From: Rubrobacter sp. | GTDB taxonomy: Bacteria > Actinomycetota > Rubrobacteria > Rubrobacterales > Rubrobacteraceae | Assembly: GCA_013695335.1 (NCBI GenBank) | Contig: JACDAR010000229.1 | Span: forward strand, 1-6,541 | Direction: 5' to 3' | DNA length: 6,541 nt | In this document: one piece after another, positions 1 to 4,606 of the stretch | How positions within the stretch are numbered: position 1 is the stretch's first letter | How the letters are laid out: every line of letters begins with the position of its first letter | The notes under the pieces: generated by a model | Databases searched by the model: none | What the model was told of the DNA's origin: nothing | The model's input: only the letters and a program-made list of their open reading frames with translations | Program-made: the position numbers and the translations under genes

Positions 1-398
1 ATGATCCCGCGCAACTCCCCTGTGACGTACGATTCCATGCGGTAGTTGCGGCTCCACGGCTCGTTGGTGGCGTCGAGGTAGAAGCCAGCCCCCGTGCCGA
101 AATCGTAGTCATCGTCCTCGCCAGGAATGCCGGCGTCGCGCGGGCTGGTGTCTGGGGCGACCAGCATCAGGCCGTGCCCGGCGGCGTAACGCTGGGCTCC
201 GGCTTTGATCTGGAACGTCTCCTCCGTACACGTCAGCCCGGCCAGATAGTACAGAACCGGAACCGGGCTATTCTCCGCCTGCGGCGGCGTGTAGACCGAG
301 AACCGCATCCCGCCGTCGATCGTCTCCGAGTGGTGGCTGTGGAAGCCCACGGTCCCGCCGAAGCATGCGTGTTTGCTCTGGGTGGTGAGGTCGGCCAT
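1..398 (-). CDS. fghA: S-formylglutathione hydrolase, N-terminal part (cut by left window edge)
   Basis: This serine esterase (esterase D family) hydrolyses S-formylglutathione to formate and glutathione in the cytoplasm, the second step of glutathione-dependent formaldehyde detoxification. The first 132 codons are visible, out of about 280 usual for the family. Family landmarks seen are CFGGTVGFHSH (residues 12-22), the oxyanion-hole segment LAGLTCTEETF (52-62), IKAGAQR (64-70), APDTSPR (81-87), GIPGEDDDYDFGTGAGFYLDAT (90-111, read as the family's GEDD and GAGFYLDAT blocks) and YRMESYV. The nucleophile elbow (GHSMGG type) and the catalytic Asp and His would lie beyond the left edge and cannot be checked. 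The ATG at 396-398 follows the stop codon of the upstream dehydrogenase by one base. The two genes are therefore almost certainly co-transcribed and probably translationally coupled. No clear independent Shine-Dalgarno site is visible. Identification is secure; completeness is unknown. Confidence 0.95.
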   Translation of the reverse strand, partial: MADLTTQSKHACFGGTVGFHSHHSETIDGGMRFSVYTPPQAENSPVPVLYYLAGLTCTEETFQIKAGAQRYAAGHGLMLVAPDTSPRDAGIPGEDDDYDFGTGAGFYLDATNEPWSRNYRMESYVTGELRGI

Positions 399-399
399 C

Positions 400-1509
400 C
401 TAGAAATTCACCACGCTTCGGATCGACTCGCCAGAGTGCATCAGGTCGAAGGCGTTGTTGATGTCTTCGAGCGGCATGGTGTGGGTTATCAGGGGATCTA
501 TCTCGATCTTGCCCTCCATGTACCAGTCCACGATCTTCGGCACGTCAGTCCTGCCCCTCGCGCCGCCGAAAGCGCTGCCCTTCCACACCCGGCCTGTGAC
601 GAGCTGGAACGGGCGCGTGGAGATCTCCTGTCCCGACCCGGCCACCCCGATGATGATGCTCTGTCCCCATCCGCGGTGGGCGCACTCCAGCGCCTGACGC
701 ATCACGTTAACGTTGCCGATGCACTCGAAAGAGTAGTCCGCGCCGCCGTCCGTGAGGTCGACTAGATAAGGCACGAGGTCCTCTTCCACCTCCTCCGGGT
801 TCACGAAGTGGGTCATGCCGAACCGCTCCGCAAGTTTCTTCTTCGCCGGGTTCAGGTCGACGCCGACGATCTTGTCCGCGCCGGCAAGCCGCGCGCCCTG
901 GATGATGTTCAGCCCGATCCCGCCCAGCCCGAATACGACGACGTTCGCACCTGGCTCGACCCCTGCCGTGTAGATGACGGCCCCGATGCCAGTGGTCACG
1001 CCGCATCCGATGTAGCAGACCTTCTCGAACGGGGCGTCCTTCCGGATCTTGGCTACGGCTATCTCGGGCAGAACGGTGTGGCTGGCGAACGTGGATGTGC
1101 CCATGTAGTGATAGAGCGGATCACCGTTCAGGGAGAAGCGGCTGGTCCCGTCCGGCATCATGCCCTGTCCCTGGGTGGACCGGATCGCGGTGCAAAGGTT
1201 GGTCCTGCGGCTCAGGCATGACTTGCACTCGCGGCACTCCGGCGTGTAAAGCGGTATGACGTGGTCGCCTGGGGCGACGCTCTTCACGTCCTTGCCGACC
1301 TCGACCACGACGCCTGCTCCTTCGTGGCCCATGATCGCGGGGAATAGCCCCTCCGGATCGGCCCCAGAGAGCGTGAACTCGTCGGTGTGGCAGATGCCCG
1401 TGGATTTCACCTCGACGAGAACCTCGTTGTCCTTCGGCCCTTCGAGTTGCACGGTCTCTATGCTCAAAGGCTTCTCAGCCTCGAACGCCACCGCAGCCTT
1501 CACGTCCAT
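400..1509 (-). CDS. frmA: S-(hydroxymethyl)glutathione dehydrogenase / class III alcohol dehydrogenase
   Basis: This cytoplasmic zinc-dependent, NAD-linked medium-chain dehydrogenase oxidises S-hydroxymethylglutathione (formed from formaldehyde and glutathione) to S-formylglutathione. The family also reduces S-nitrosoglutathione. The product is 369 residues, the same length as Escherichia coli FrmA. The catalytic zinc ligands are Cys40 (GICHTDE), His62/Glu63 (GHEGAG) and Cys169 (YIGCGVTTG). The structural zinc lobe is intact at Cys92, Cys95, Cys98 and Cys106. The Rossmann motif GLGGIG is at 194-199, with Asp218 as the likely NAD ribose acid. Class III markers are SGADPEG (48-54, acidic residues that contact glutathione in the human enzyme), Arg110 before STQGQG, MPDGTSRF (118-125), FECIGN (261-266) and STRPFQLVTGRVWKG (297-311). 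These separate it from mycothiol-dependent MscR, which is shorter and diverged. The start is fixed by a strong Shine-Dalgarno site. It lies directly before the formylglutathione hydrolase gene, its pathway partner. Confidence 0.96.
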   Translation of the reverse strand: MDVKAAVAFEAEKPLSIETVQLEGPKDNEVLVEVKSTGICHTDEFTLSGADPEGLFPAIMGHEGAGVVVEVGKDVKSVAPGDHVIPLYTPECRECKSCLSRRTNLCTAIRSTQGQGMMPDGTSRFSLNGDPLYHYMGTSTFASHTVLPEIAVAKIRKDAPFEKVCYIGCGVTTGIGAVIYTAGVEPGANVVVFGLGGIGLNIIQGARLAGADKIVGVDLNPAKKKLAERFGMTHFVNPEEVEEDLVPYLVDLTDGGADYSFECIGNVNVMRQALECAHRGWGQSIIIGVAGSGQEISTRPFQLVTGRVWKGSAFGGARGRTDVPKIVDWYMEGKIEIDPLITHTMPLEDINNAFDLMHSGESIRSVVNF

Positions 1510-1513
1510 AAGA

Positions 1514-1522
1514 CCCTCCCTC
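1514..1522 (-). promoter_or_regulatory. Strong ribosome binding site of the formaldehyde dehydrogenase
   Basis: Read on the minus strand, GAGGGAGGG precedes the ATG at 1509, with the GGAGG core 5 bases from the start codon. It is the best Shine-Dalgarno match in the window and fixes the dehydrogenase start. It contrasts with the transporter, the small membrane protein and the first HAD gene, which have no such site. Confidence 0.8.
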
Positions 1523-1557
1523 TACTTACTGGTCACTTTCCCTGATCCCACCTTCGC

Positions 1558-1588
1558 ACATGCTTGCACGTATGACCTTTCCGGGCAA
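1558..1588 (-). promoter_or_regulatory. Possible promoter/operator upstream of the formaldehyde dehydrogenase
   Basis: The 91-bp gap between the transporter stop and the dehydrogenase start holds, on the minus strand, TTGCCC (1588-1583), a 17-base spacer and AAGCAT (1565-1560). This is a weak -35/-10 pair giving a leader of roughly 44 bases. The -10 candidate overlaps an imperfect palindrome, ACGTGC-AA-GCATGT (1571-1558), with 5 of 6 arm positions paired. It could be an operator for a formaldehyde-responsive regulator, but it matches no site I can name. If false, the dehydrogenase would be read from the transporter promoter. Confidence 0.25.
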
Positions 1589-1600
1589 GTGATGGGGTTG

Positions 1601-2746
1601 TCAAGCCTTCATGGTCCTGGCGCGGGGCCGACGAAACAGGATCGCCAGCGTTGCCACGCATACCCCGGCGAGGATCAGGTACGAAAGGGCGTCGCCGCCG
1701 AACTCAGCGAGCAATCCGGCGAGCGGGGGGCCGAGGGCGGAGCCGGAGGCCCATGTCAGGTTGCTCGCGCTGAAGACCACCGCTTGATCCACGTCCGCCT
1801 CCTGCGCGCCCCGGCTGAAAAGCGCAGTGCCAGGCGTAACCGATGCGCTGAAAGCAACGGCCCCGAGCAGGACCAACGGGACCAGAAACCACGGGCCATC
1901 GGCCCACGGAAGCAGGAGAAGCGTTGGGATCGCCACTAGCAAGCCGACCCGAACGGGGATTCTCCACCCTGCGGCGTCGGTCCAGCGTCCGATGAGCGGC
2001 TGGGCGACGGCTTCGAAGGCCGCGCCAGCGAGGAACACGGCCCCGACTGCGGCAGCACCCCACCCGAGTGTTCCGAGCTTGAGTGGGATCAGGACAGAAA
2101 GCGAAGCGAAGAGCAAGGGCGAGAGCGCTATGAGCCACAGCCCGAGCAAGAACCGCGGACGGGCGACGGCCCGCGCCATGCGAAAGAACGAACGGCTTTT
2201 GTCTGGCGCTGGCGCTGGTTCGAGTGCGGCCCACGCACAGACTGCGAGCCCGAGGACGGCCATCGCGGAGAAGGTCGGTAGGATGCCGATGATGGCCGCG
2301 ATGCTGCCTAGCACGGGTCCGAGCAGCGCCCCGACGATGGCGGCTGAGAGAATCGTTCCTATCATCTGCCCGCGACGTTCCGCGGGGGCGCGGTTTATTA
2401 CCCACGTAAACGCGGCCACCCACGAGAGCGCGCTCCCGAACCCCTCCCCGAAGCGGGCCAGGATCAGGCCAGCCGGACCCTCGGCGAACCCGAAGGCGAG
2501 GCTGGTTAGCGAGAAGATCACGAGCCCCGCGAGCACCGTGGGCTTCACCCCGACCCTGAACGTCAGGTAGCCGCCGGGGATGGAACCAACCAGCACCCCG
2601 GCCCCAAACGCCCCCGTGAGGATGCCGACCTCCGGTTTCGAGAGCCCGAGGTCCGCGCTCATGCCTGGGATCAGCGGTACCAACGCGCCGTAAAAGATGG
2701 TGTCCACAAGCACTATGGCGCAGGCGAAAATTAGCAGTCGACGCAT
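1601..2746 (-). CDS. MFS transporter, DHA1-like 12-helix family, substrate unknown
   Basis: This is an integral inner-membrane secondary transporter of 381 residues with hydrophobic segments consistent with 12 helices and a central charged loop around residues 181-197. Helix 1 carries an acidic residue (Asp15 in VDTIFYG), as in drug:proton antiporters. Motif B is recognisable around Arg98 (RFGEGFGSALS). Motif C, the antiporter signature, is clear in helix 5 as GALLGPVLGS (139-148). Motif A between helices 2 and 3 is degraded: GYLTFRVGVK (59-68) has Phe63 where the conserved Asp is expected and Val67 where Arg is expected. The equivalent loop of the second half, GRWTDAAGWR (253-262), keeps its Asp. 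The likely role is proton-coupled efflux, but sugar or metabolite transport cannot be excluded. It lies 91 bp upstream of the formaldehyde genes on the same strand, so it may share their transcript. No Shine-Dalgarno site is near the ATG, and a -10 box lies 6 bases upstream. Confidence 0.92.
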   Translation of the reverse strand: MRRLLIFACAIVLVDTIFYGALVPLIPGMSADLGLSKPEVGILTGAFGAGVLVGSIPGGYLTFRVGVKPTVLAGLVIFSLTSLAFGFAEGPAGLILARFGEGFGSALSWVAAFTWVINRAPAERRGQMIGTILSAAIVGALLGPVLGSIAAIIGILPTFSAMAVLGLAVCAWAALEPAPAPDKSRSFFRMARAVARPRFLLGLWLIALSPLLFASLSVLIPLKLGTLGWGAAAVGAVFLAGAAFEAVAQPLIGRWTDAAGWRIPVRVGLLVAIPTLLLLPWADGPWFLVPLVLLGAVAFSASVTPGTALFSRGAQEADVDQAVVFSASNLTWASGSALGPPLAGLLAEFGGDALSYLILAGVCVATLAILFRRPRARTMKA

Positions 2747-2752
2747 CGAGCC

Positions 2753-2758
2753 ATTCTA
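2753..2758 (-). promoter_or_regulatory. -10 box of the MFS transporter, probably leaderless
   Basis: On the minus strand TAGAAT lies 6 bases before the ATG at 2746. Normal -10 to start-site spacing would put transcription initiation on, or within a base of, the A of ATG. No convincing -35 is visible. The absence of a Shine-Dalgarno site supports a leaderless mRNA. Confidence 0.5.
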
Positions 2759-2772
2759 ACCCGCTCCCGGCC

Positions 2773-2805
2773 ATTTACCGCCGCCCAGTGTTCGAGGATT
2801 TACCG
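2773..2805. repeat. Pair of 8-bp direct repeats in the divergent promoter region
   Basis: ATTTACCG occurs at 2773-2780 and again at 2798-2805, 25 bp apart, inside the 92-bp region between the divergent transporter and membrane protein genes. The first copy falls in the -35 zone of the leftward promoter, the second near that of the rightward promoter. It could be a regulator site or chance. Confidence 0.3.
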
Positions 2806-2822
2806 GAGCCTGGACCGCGGCC

Positions 2823-2831
2823 TGCTAATAT
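2823..2831 (+). promoter_or_regulatory. Extended -10 promoter of the small membrane protein, probably leaderless
   Basis: TGCTAATAT is an extended -10 element (TGn followed by TAATAT, 2826-2831). Seven bases separate it from the ATG at 2839, so initiation would fall at the A of ATG. An extended -10 can work without a good -35, and none is seen at the right spacing. This also argues against the upstream in-frame GTG at 2788, which would place the promoter inside the gene. Confidence 0.55.
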
Positions 2832-2838
2832 CGTGAGC

Positions 2839-3189
2839 ATGCAGAAGTCAGCGAACAGTCGGGCTGGGATCTTCTGCGGGTGGCTCGCCTGGGGACGGCG
2901 TACCAGGGGAAACAAGGTTCTCTTCGCAATCTCCGTTTCGTTTGCCGCCTTCGTCACCGGGGCTTTCGTGTGGGCGATGTTGGATCCCGCGCCAGGCGAT
3001 TATTCGAGATATTTCCTGCTTACCTGGGTGTGGGGGCTGTGCATTCCGGCGCTGCTCTTCGGGATGGCTGAATGGAAGACGAGCCCGCTGCGAAAAGGCG
3101 GGGAGCGGGGGCAGTACTGGGTTCTGCTCTACGTCGGCGCGCTGCTCATAGTCACCAGAGCCCTCAACCTTTTCCTCTACCACGGGTAG
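2839..3189 (+). CDS. Small three-helix membrane protein of unknown function
   Basis: I do not recognise this gene. The product is 116 residues. A basic N-terminal tail (residues 1-26, several Arg and Lys) is followed by three hydrophobic segments at about 27-48, 57-77 and 92-113. A charged loop (KTSPLRKGGERGQ, 80-92) lies between helices 2 and 3. By the positive-inside rule the N-terminus and the second loop would be cytoplasmic. That is consistent with an inner-membrane protein whose C-terminus (LFLYHG) lies outside. No signal peptidase site, cysteine pair or catalytic motif is visible. The ATG at 2839 is preferred to the in-frame GTG at 2788 because a -10 element sits 7 bases before it and the extra 17 residues are Pro-rich and unlike a membrane lead-in. 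The reading frame is supported by sustained hydrophobic segments. The competing antisense frame gives only low-complexity Ser/Arg sequence. Confidence 0.7.
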   Translation: MQKSANSRAGIFCGWLAWGRRTRGNKVLFAISVSFAAFVTGAFVWAMLDPAPGDYSRYFLLTWVWGLCIPALLFGMAEWKTSPLRKGGERGQYWVLLYVGALLIVTRALNLFLYHG

Positions 3190-3195
3190 CGATGG

Positions 3196-3213
3196 CGGCG
3201 TGTGGATACGCCG
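3196..3213 (+). promoter_or_regulatory. Inverted repeat in front of the first HAD gene
   Basis: CGGCGT-GTGGAT-ACGCCG forms a perfect 6-bp stem with a 6-base loop. It starts 7 bases after the membrane protein stop and ends 9 bases before the TATAAT box, so it covers the -35 zone. No T-run follows, which makes a standard intrinsic terminator unlikely. A small operator, or a weak 3'-end hairpin for the membrane protein transcript, are the alternatives. Confidence 0.35.
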
Positions 3214-3222
3214 GTCGCGGAG

Positions 3223-3228
3223 TATAAT
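3223..3228 (+). promoter_or_regulatory. Consensus -10 box (TATAAT) of the HAD gene pair
   Basis: A perfect TATAAT stands 10 bases before the ATG at 3239, in otherwise GC-rich sequence. Initiation would fall about 2-4 bases before the ATG, giving a nearly leaderless transcript. The intervening bases (CCGCGCTTCC) contain no Shine-Dalgarno site. No clear -35 is found at 16-18 bp spacing. It would drive both HAD genes. Confidence 0.55.
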
Positions 3229-3238
3229 CCGCGCTTCC

Positions 3239-3889
3239 ATGCCAAAAGCCCTTCTCTTCGACCTCGACGGCACGCTTTGTAATACGGACGCCGTGCATTT
3301 TCCGAACTGGATCGAGATCCTGCGCCCCCACGGCATTGAGGTGACCCGCGAGCTGTACGAAGACAAGCTCAGTGGCCGGGATGATGAGGAATCCGTGCGG
3401 GAGCTTCTGCCTGACCTCTCCGAAGAAGAGACTCGGGAGTTGCTGCGCATTGAGGAGTTCCGGGCGCGGCAGCGGGCGAGCGAGATCGGACCTCTTCCCG
3501 GTCTGCGGGCCTTGCTCGGGGAGGCGTACCGGCGGGGTGTCCGGCTCGCACTGGTCACCAACTCCACGCAGGAGGATGCGGCCGAGGTACTGCAACCGCT
3601 GGGGCTGGATGGGATCTTCGATCCCGTCTTCTTCCCATCGCAGGTCGAGGAAAGCAAACCCGCTGGCGTTCCATACGATGCGGCCCTGGACAATCTGGGC
3701 ATCTCTCCAGATGAAGCTGTGGCCTTCGAAGACTCGCCGACCGGGGCAAAGGCTGCGGTGGAGGCGAACATTCCCGTGGTTGGCATAGCTTCGGGGCATT
3801 CGCCCGAAGAGTTGATCGAAGCCGGTGTCGCCATAGTGGTGGGAGACTTCGCCGACCCCGCCCTTTACGAATTTCTGGGCTGGTCCTGA
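3239..3889 (+). CDS. HAD-superfamily hydrolase, beta-phosphoglucomutase-like (copy 1)
   Basis: This is a cytoplasmic 216-residue HAD subfamily I protein with an alpha-helical cap, either a sugar-phosphate phosphatase or a phosphomutase. Motif I is FDLDGTL with nucleophile Asp8 and acid/base Asp10. The cap follows, with SGR at 45-47. Motif II is LVTN (Thr107), motif III is Lys140, and motif IV is FEDS with Glu164/Asp165. Thr16, His20 and Trp24 stand at exactly the positions of the corresponding residues of Lactococcus lactis beta-phosphoglucomutase. Arg47 matches its Arg49, and Lys140 its Lys145. This favours a glucose-1-phosphate mutase or a close sugar phosphatase, but substrate cannot be fixed. 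After the motif III lysine this copy reads KPAG, where the usual form (and copy 2) is KPDP. The ATG at 3239 is chosen because of the TATAAT just upstream and because it leaves a normal two-residue lead to the first strand. The in-frame GTG at 3200 would add a basic, unconserved tail and place the promoter inside the gene. Confidence 0.94.
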   Translation: MPKALLFDLDGTLCNTDAVHFPNWIEILRPHGIEVTRELYEDKLSGRDDEESVRELLPDLSEEETRELLRIEEFRARQRASEIGPLPGLRALLGEAYRRGVRLALVTNSTQEDAAEVLQPLGLDGIFDPVFFPSQVEESKPAGVPYDAALDNLGISPDEAVAFEDSPTGAKAAVEANIPVVGIASGHSPEELIEAGVAIVVGDFADPALYEFLGWS

Positions 3890-3893
3890 GAGA
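3888..3893 (+). promoter_or_regulatory. Weak ribosome binding site of the second HAD gene
   Basis: GAGAGA overlaps the stop codon of the first HAD gene (3887-3889) and lies 2 bases before the GTG at 3896. Spacing is short, so initiation may depend mainly on coupling to the upstream gene. The site nevertheless supports the GTG as start, since no ATG lies between it and motif I. Confidence 0.35.
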
Positions 3894-3895
3894 AC

Positions 3896-4570
3896 GTGGC
3901 CCCGATTCGCACGCAGTACCGCTGTCTCCTTTTCGACCTGGATGGGACGCTGGCTGAGACCGACTCTTTGCATCTGCCGACGTGGATCGAGGTGCTGGCG
4001 CCCCACAGCATAGAGGTAACAGAGGAGTTCTACCGCGAGAACATCAGCGGGCGCAGCAACGTCGAGATCGTGCGCGACCTCCTACCAGAACTTTCAGAAG
4101 AGGAAGGACGATGCGTTTTCGAGGCCAAAGAGGCAGCCTTCAGGGAGAAGGCAGTGGATCTGAAACCCTTGCCTGGCCTGCTGGATTTCCTGGAACTCGG
4201 CGGGAGGCTCGGCCTCGCCATAGCCCTCGTCACCAACGCCCCGAAGGAGAACACGGAGGCGGTCCTGCTCGCCTTGAAGCTGGATCGGCACTTCGACCTC
4301 GTCGTGCTCTCTGACGACGTGGGGGCTGTGAAGCCAGACCCCGCGCCATACCGCGCCGCGCTGGAGAGGCTCGACGTTCGGCCCGGAGAAGCCCTCGCTT
4401 TCGAGGATTCGATCTCAGGCATCGCCTCAGCCGTCGGGGCCGGCATCCCGACCATCGGTATCGCCTCCACTCAAGAACCGGCGAAGCTCCTCGAAGCCGG
4501 CGCCTTTACCACAGCGCCGGACTTCGCCGATCCACACCTGCAAACTATTGTCTCGGGCCAGGCTACGTAG
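3896..4570 (+). CDS. HAD-superfamily hydrolase, beta-phosphoglucomutase-like (copy 2)
   Basis: This 224-residue paralogue of the preceding gene starts with GTG 6 bp after its stop and is most likely co-transcribed with it. Motif I FDLDGTL has nucleophile Asp14 and acid/base Asp16. Thr22, His26 and Trp30 repeat the beta-phosphoglucomutase pattern. SGR is at 51-53, motif II LVTN has Thr113, motif III is VKPDP with Lys146, and motif IV FEDS has Glu170/Asp171. By hand alignment about 103 of 214 positions are identical to copy 1. Of the first 62 aligned positions (core strand plus early cap) 39 are identical, against fewer in the later cap. All catalytic residues are kept, so both copies should be active, perhaps on different sugar phosphates. 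The next gene, an alpha-glucosidase, is convergent and 18 bp away. The GTG start is accepted because it gives an eight-residue lead before the first strand and no better start exists. Confidence 0.94.
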   Translation: MAPIRTQYRCLLFDLDGTLAETDSLHLPTWIEVLAPHSIEVTEEFYRENISGRSNVEIVRDLLPELSEEEGRCVFEAKEAAFREKAVDLKPLPGLLDFLELGGRLGLAIALVTNAPKENTEAVLLALKLDRHFDLVVLSDDVGAVKPDPAPYRAALERLDVRPGEALAFEDSISGIASAVGAGIPTIGIASTQEPAKLLEAGAFTTAPDFADPHLQTIVSGQAT

Positions 4571-4573
4571 TCA

Positions 4574-4606
4574 GGCCCAACCTCGCGCCTACTCCGAAGT
4601 TGGGTC
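4574..4606. terminator. Imperfect hairpin at the convergence of the HAD pair and the alpha-glucosidase
   Basis: The plus strand can fold GGCCCAAC-c-TCG with CGA-a-GTTGGGTC around a 9-base loop (4586-4594). That gives 11 base pairs plus one G-U wobble and one C/A mismatch. The hairpin begins 4 bases after the HAD stop and overlaps the last codons of the opposite gene. Its position suits a bidirectional terminator, but neither strand has a T-run after the stem, so it is not a textbook intrinsic terminator. Confidence 0.4.

Noticed and set aside
174..765. Plus-strand open frames over the hydrolase and dehydrogenase genes
   Set aside because: They are antisense to two confidently identified enzymes and have no domain, ribosome site or promoter of their own.
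1599..1604. Perfect TTGACA on the minus strand at the end of the transporter gene as a -35 box for the dehydrogenase
   Set aside because: At 16-18 bp spacing the downstream bases (around GAAAGG) do not resemble a -10 box. The hexamer is formed by the transporter stop codon context and is probably chance.
1704..2774. 356-codon Arg-rich open frame overlapping the MFS transporter on the same strand
   Set aside because: It is a frame-shifted shadow. The transporter frame has 12 hydrophobic segments and MFS motifs, while this one is a mixture of Arg, Pro and Gly.
2788..2838. GTG at 2788 as an earlier start of the small membrane protein
   Set aside because: The extra 17 residues are Pro-rich, and the extended -10 element would then lie within the coding region.
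3200..3238. GTG at 3200 as an earlier start of the first HAD gene
   Set aside because: It would add 13 basic, unconserved residues before the first core strand and put a perfect TATAAT box inside the gene. The ATG at 3239 fits the family better.
2848..3834. Long open frame on the minus strand across the membrane protein and first HAD gene
   Set aside because: Its translation is Ser/Arg/Pro-rich low-complexity sequence with no domain. It is the antisense of two frames that do carry recognisable features (transmembrane segments, HAD motifs).
3164..4006. 280-codon open frame on the minus strand antisense to the first HAD gene
   Set aside because: It shows no family motif and is explained by antisense reading of GC-rich coding sequence. 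The plus strand here has intact HAD catalytic motifs.
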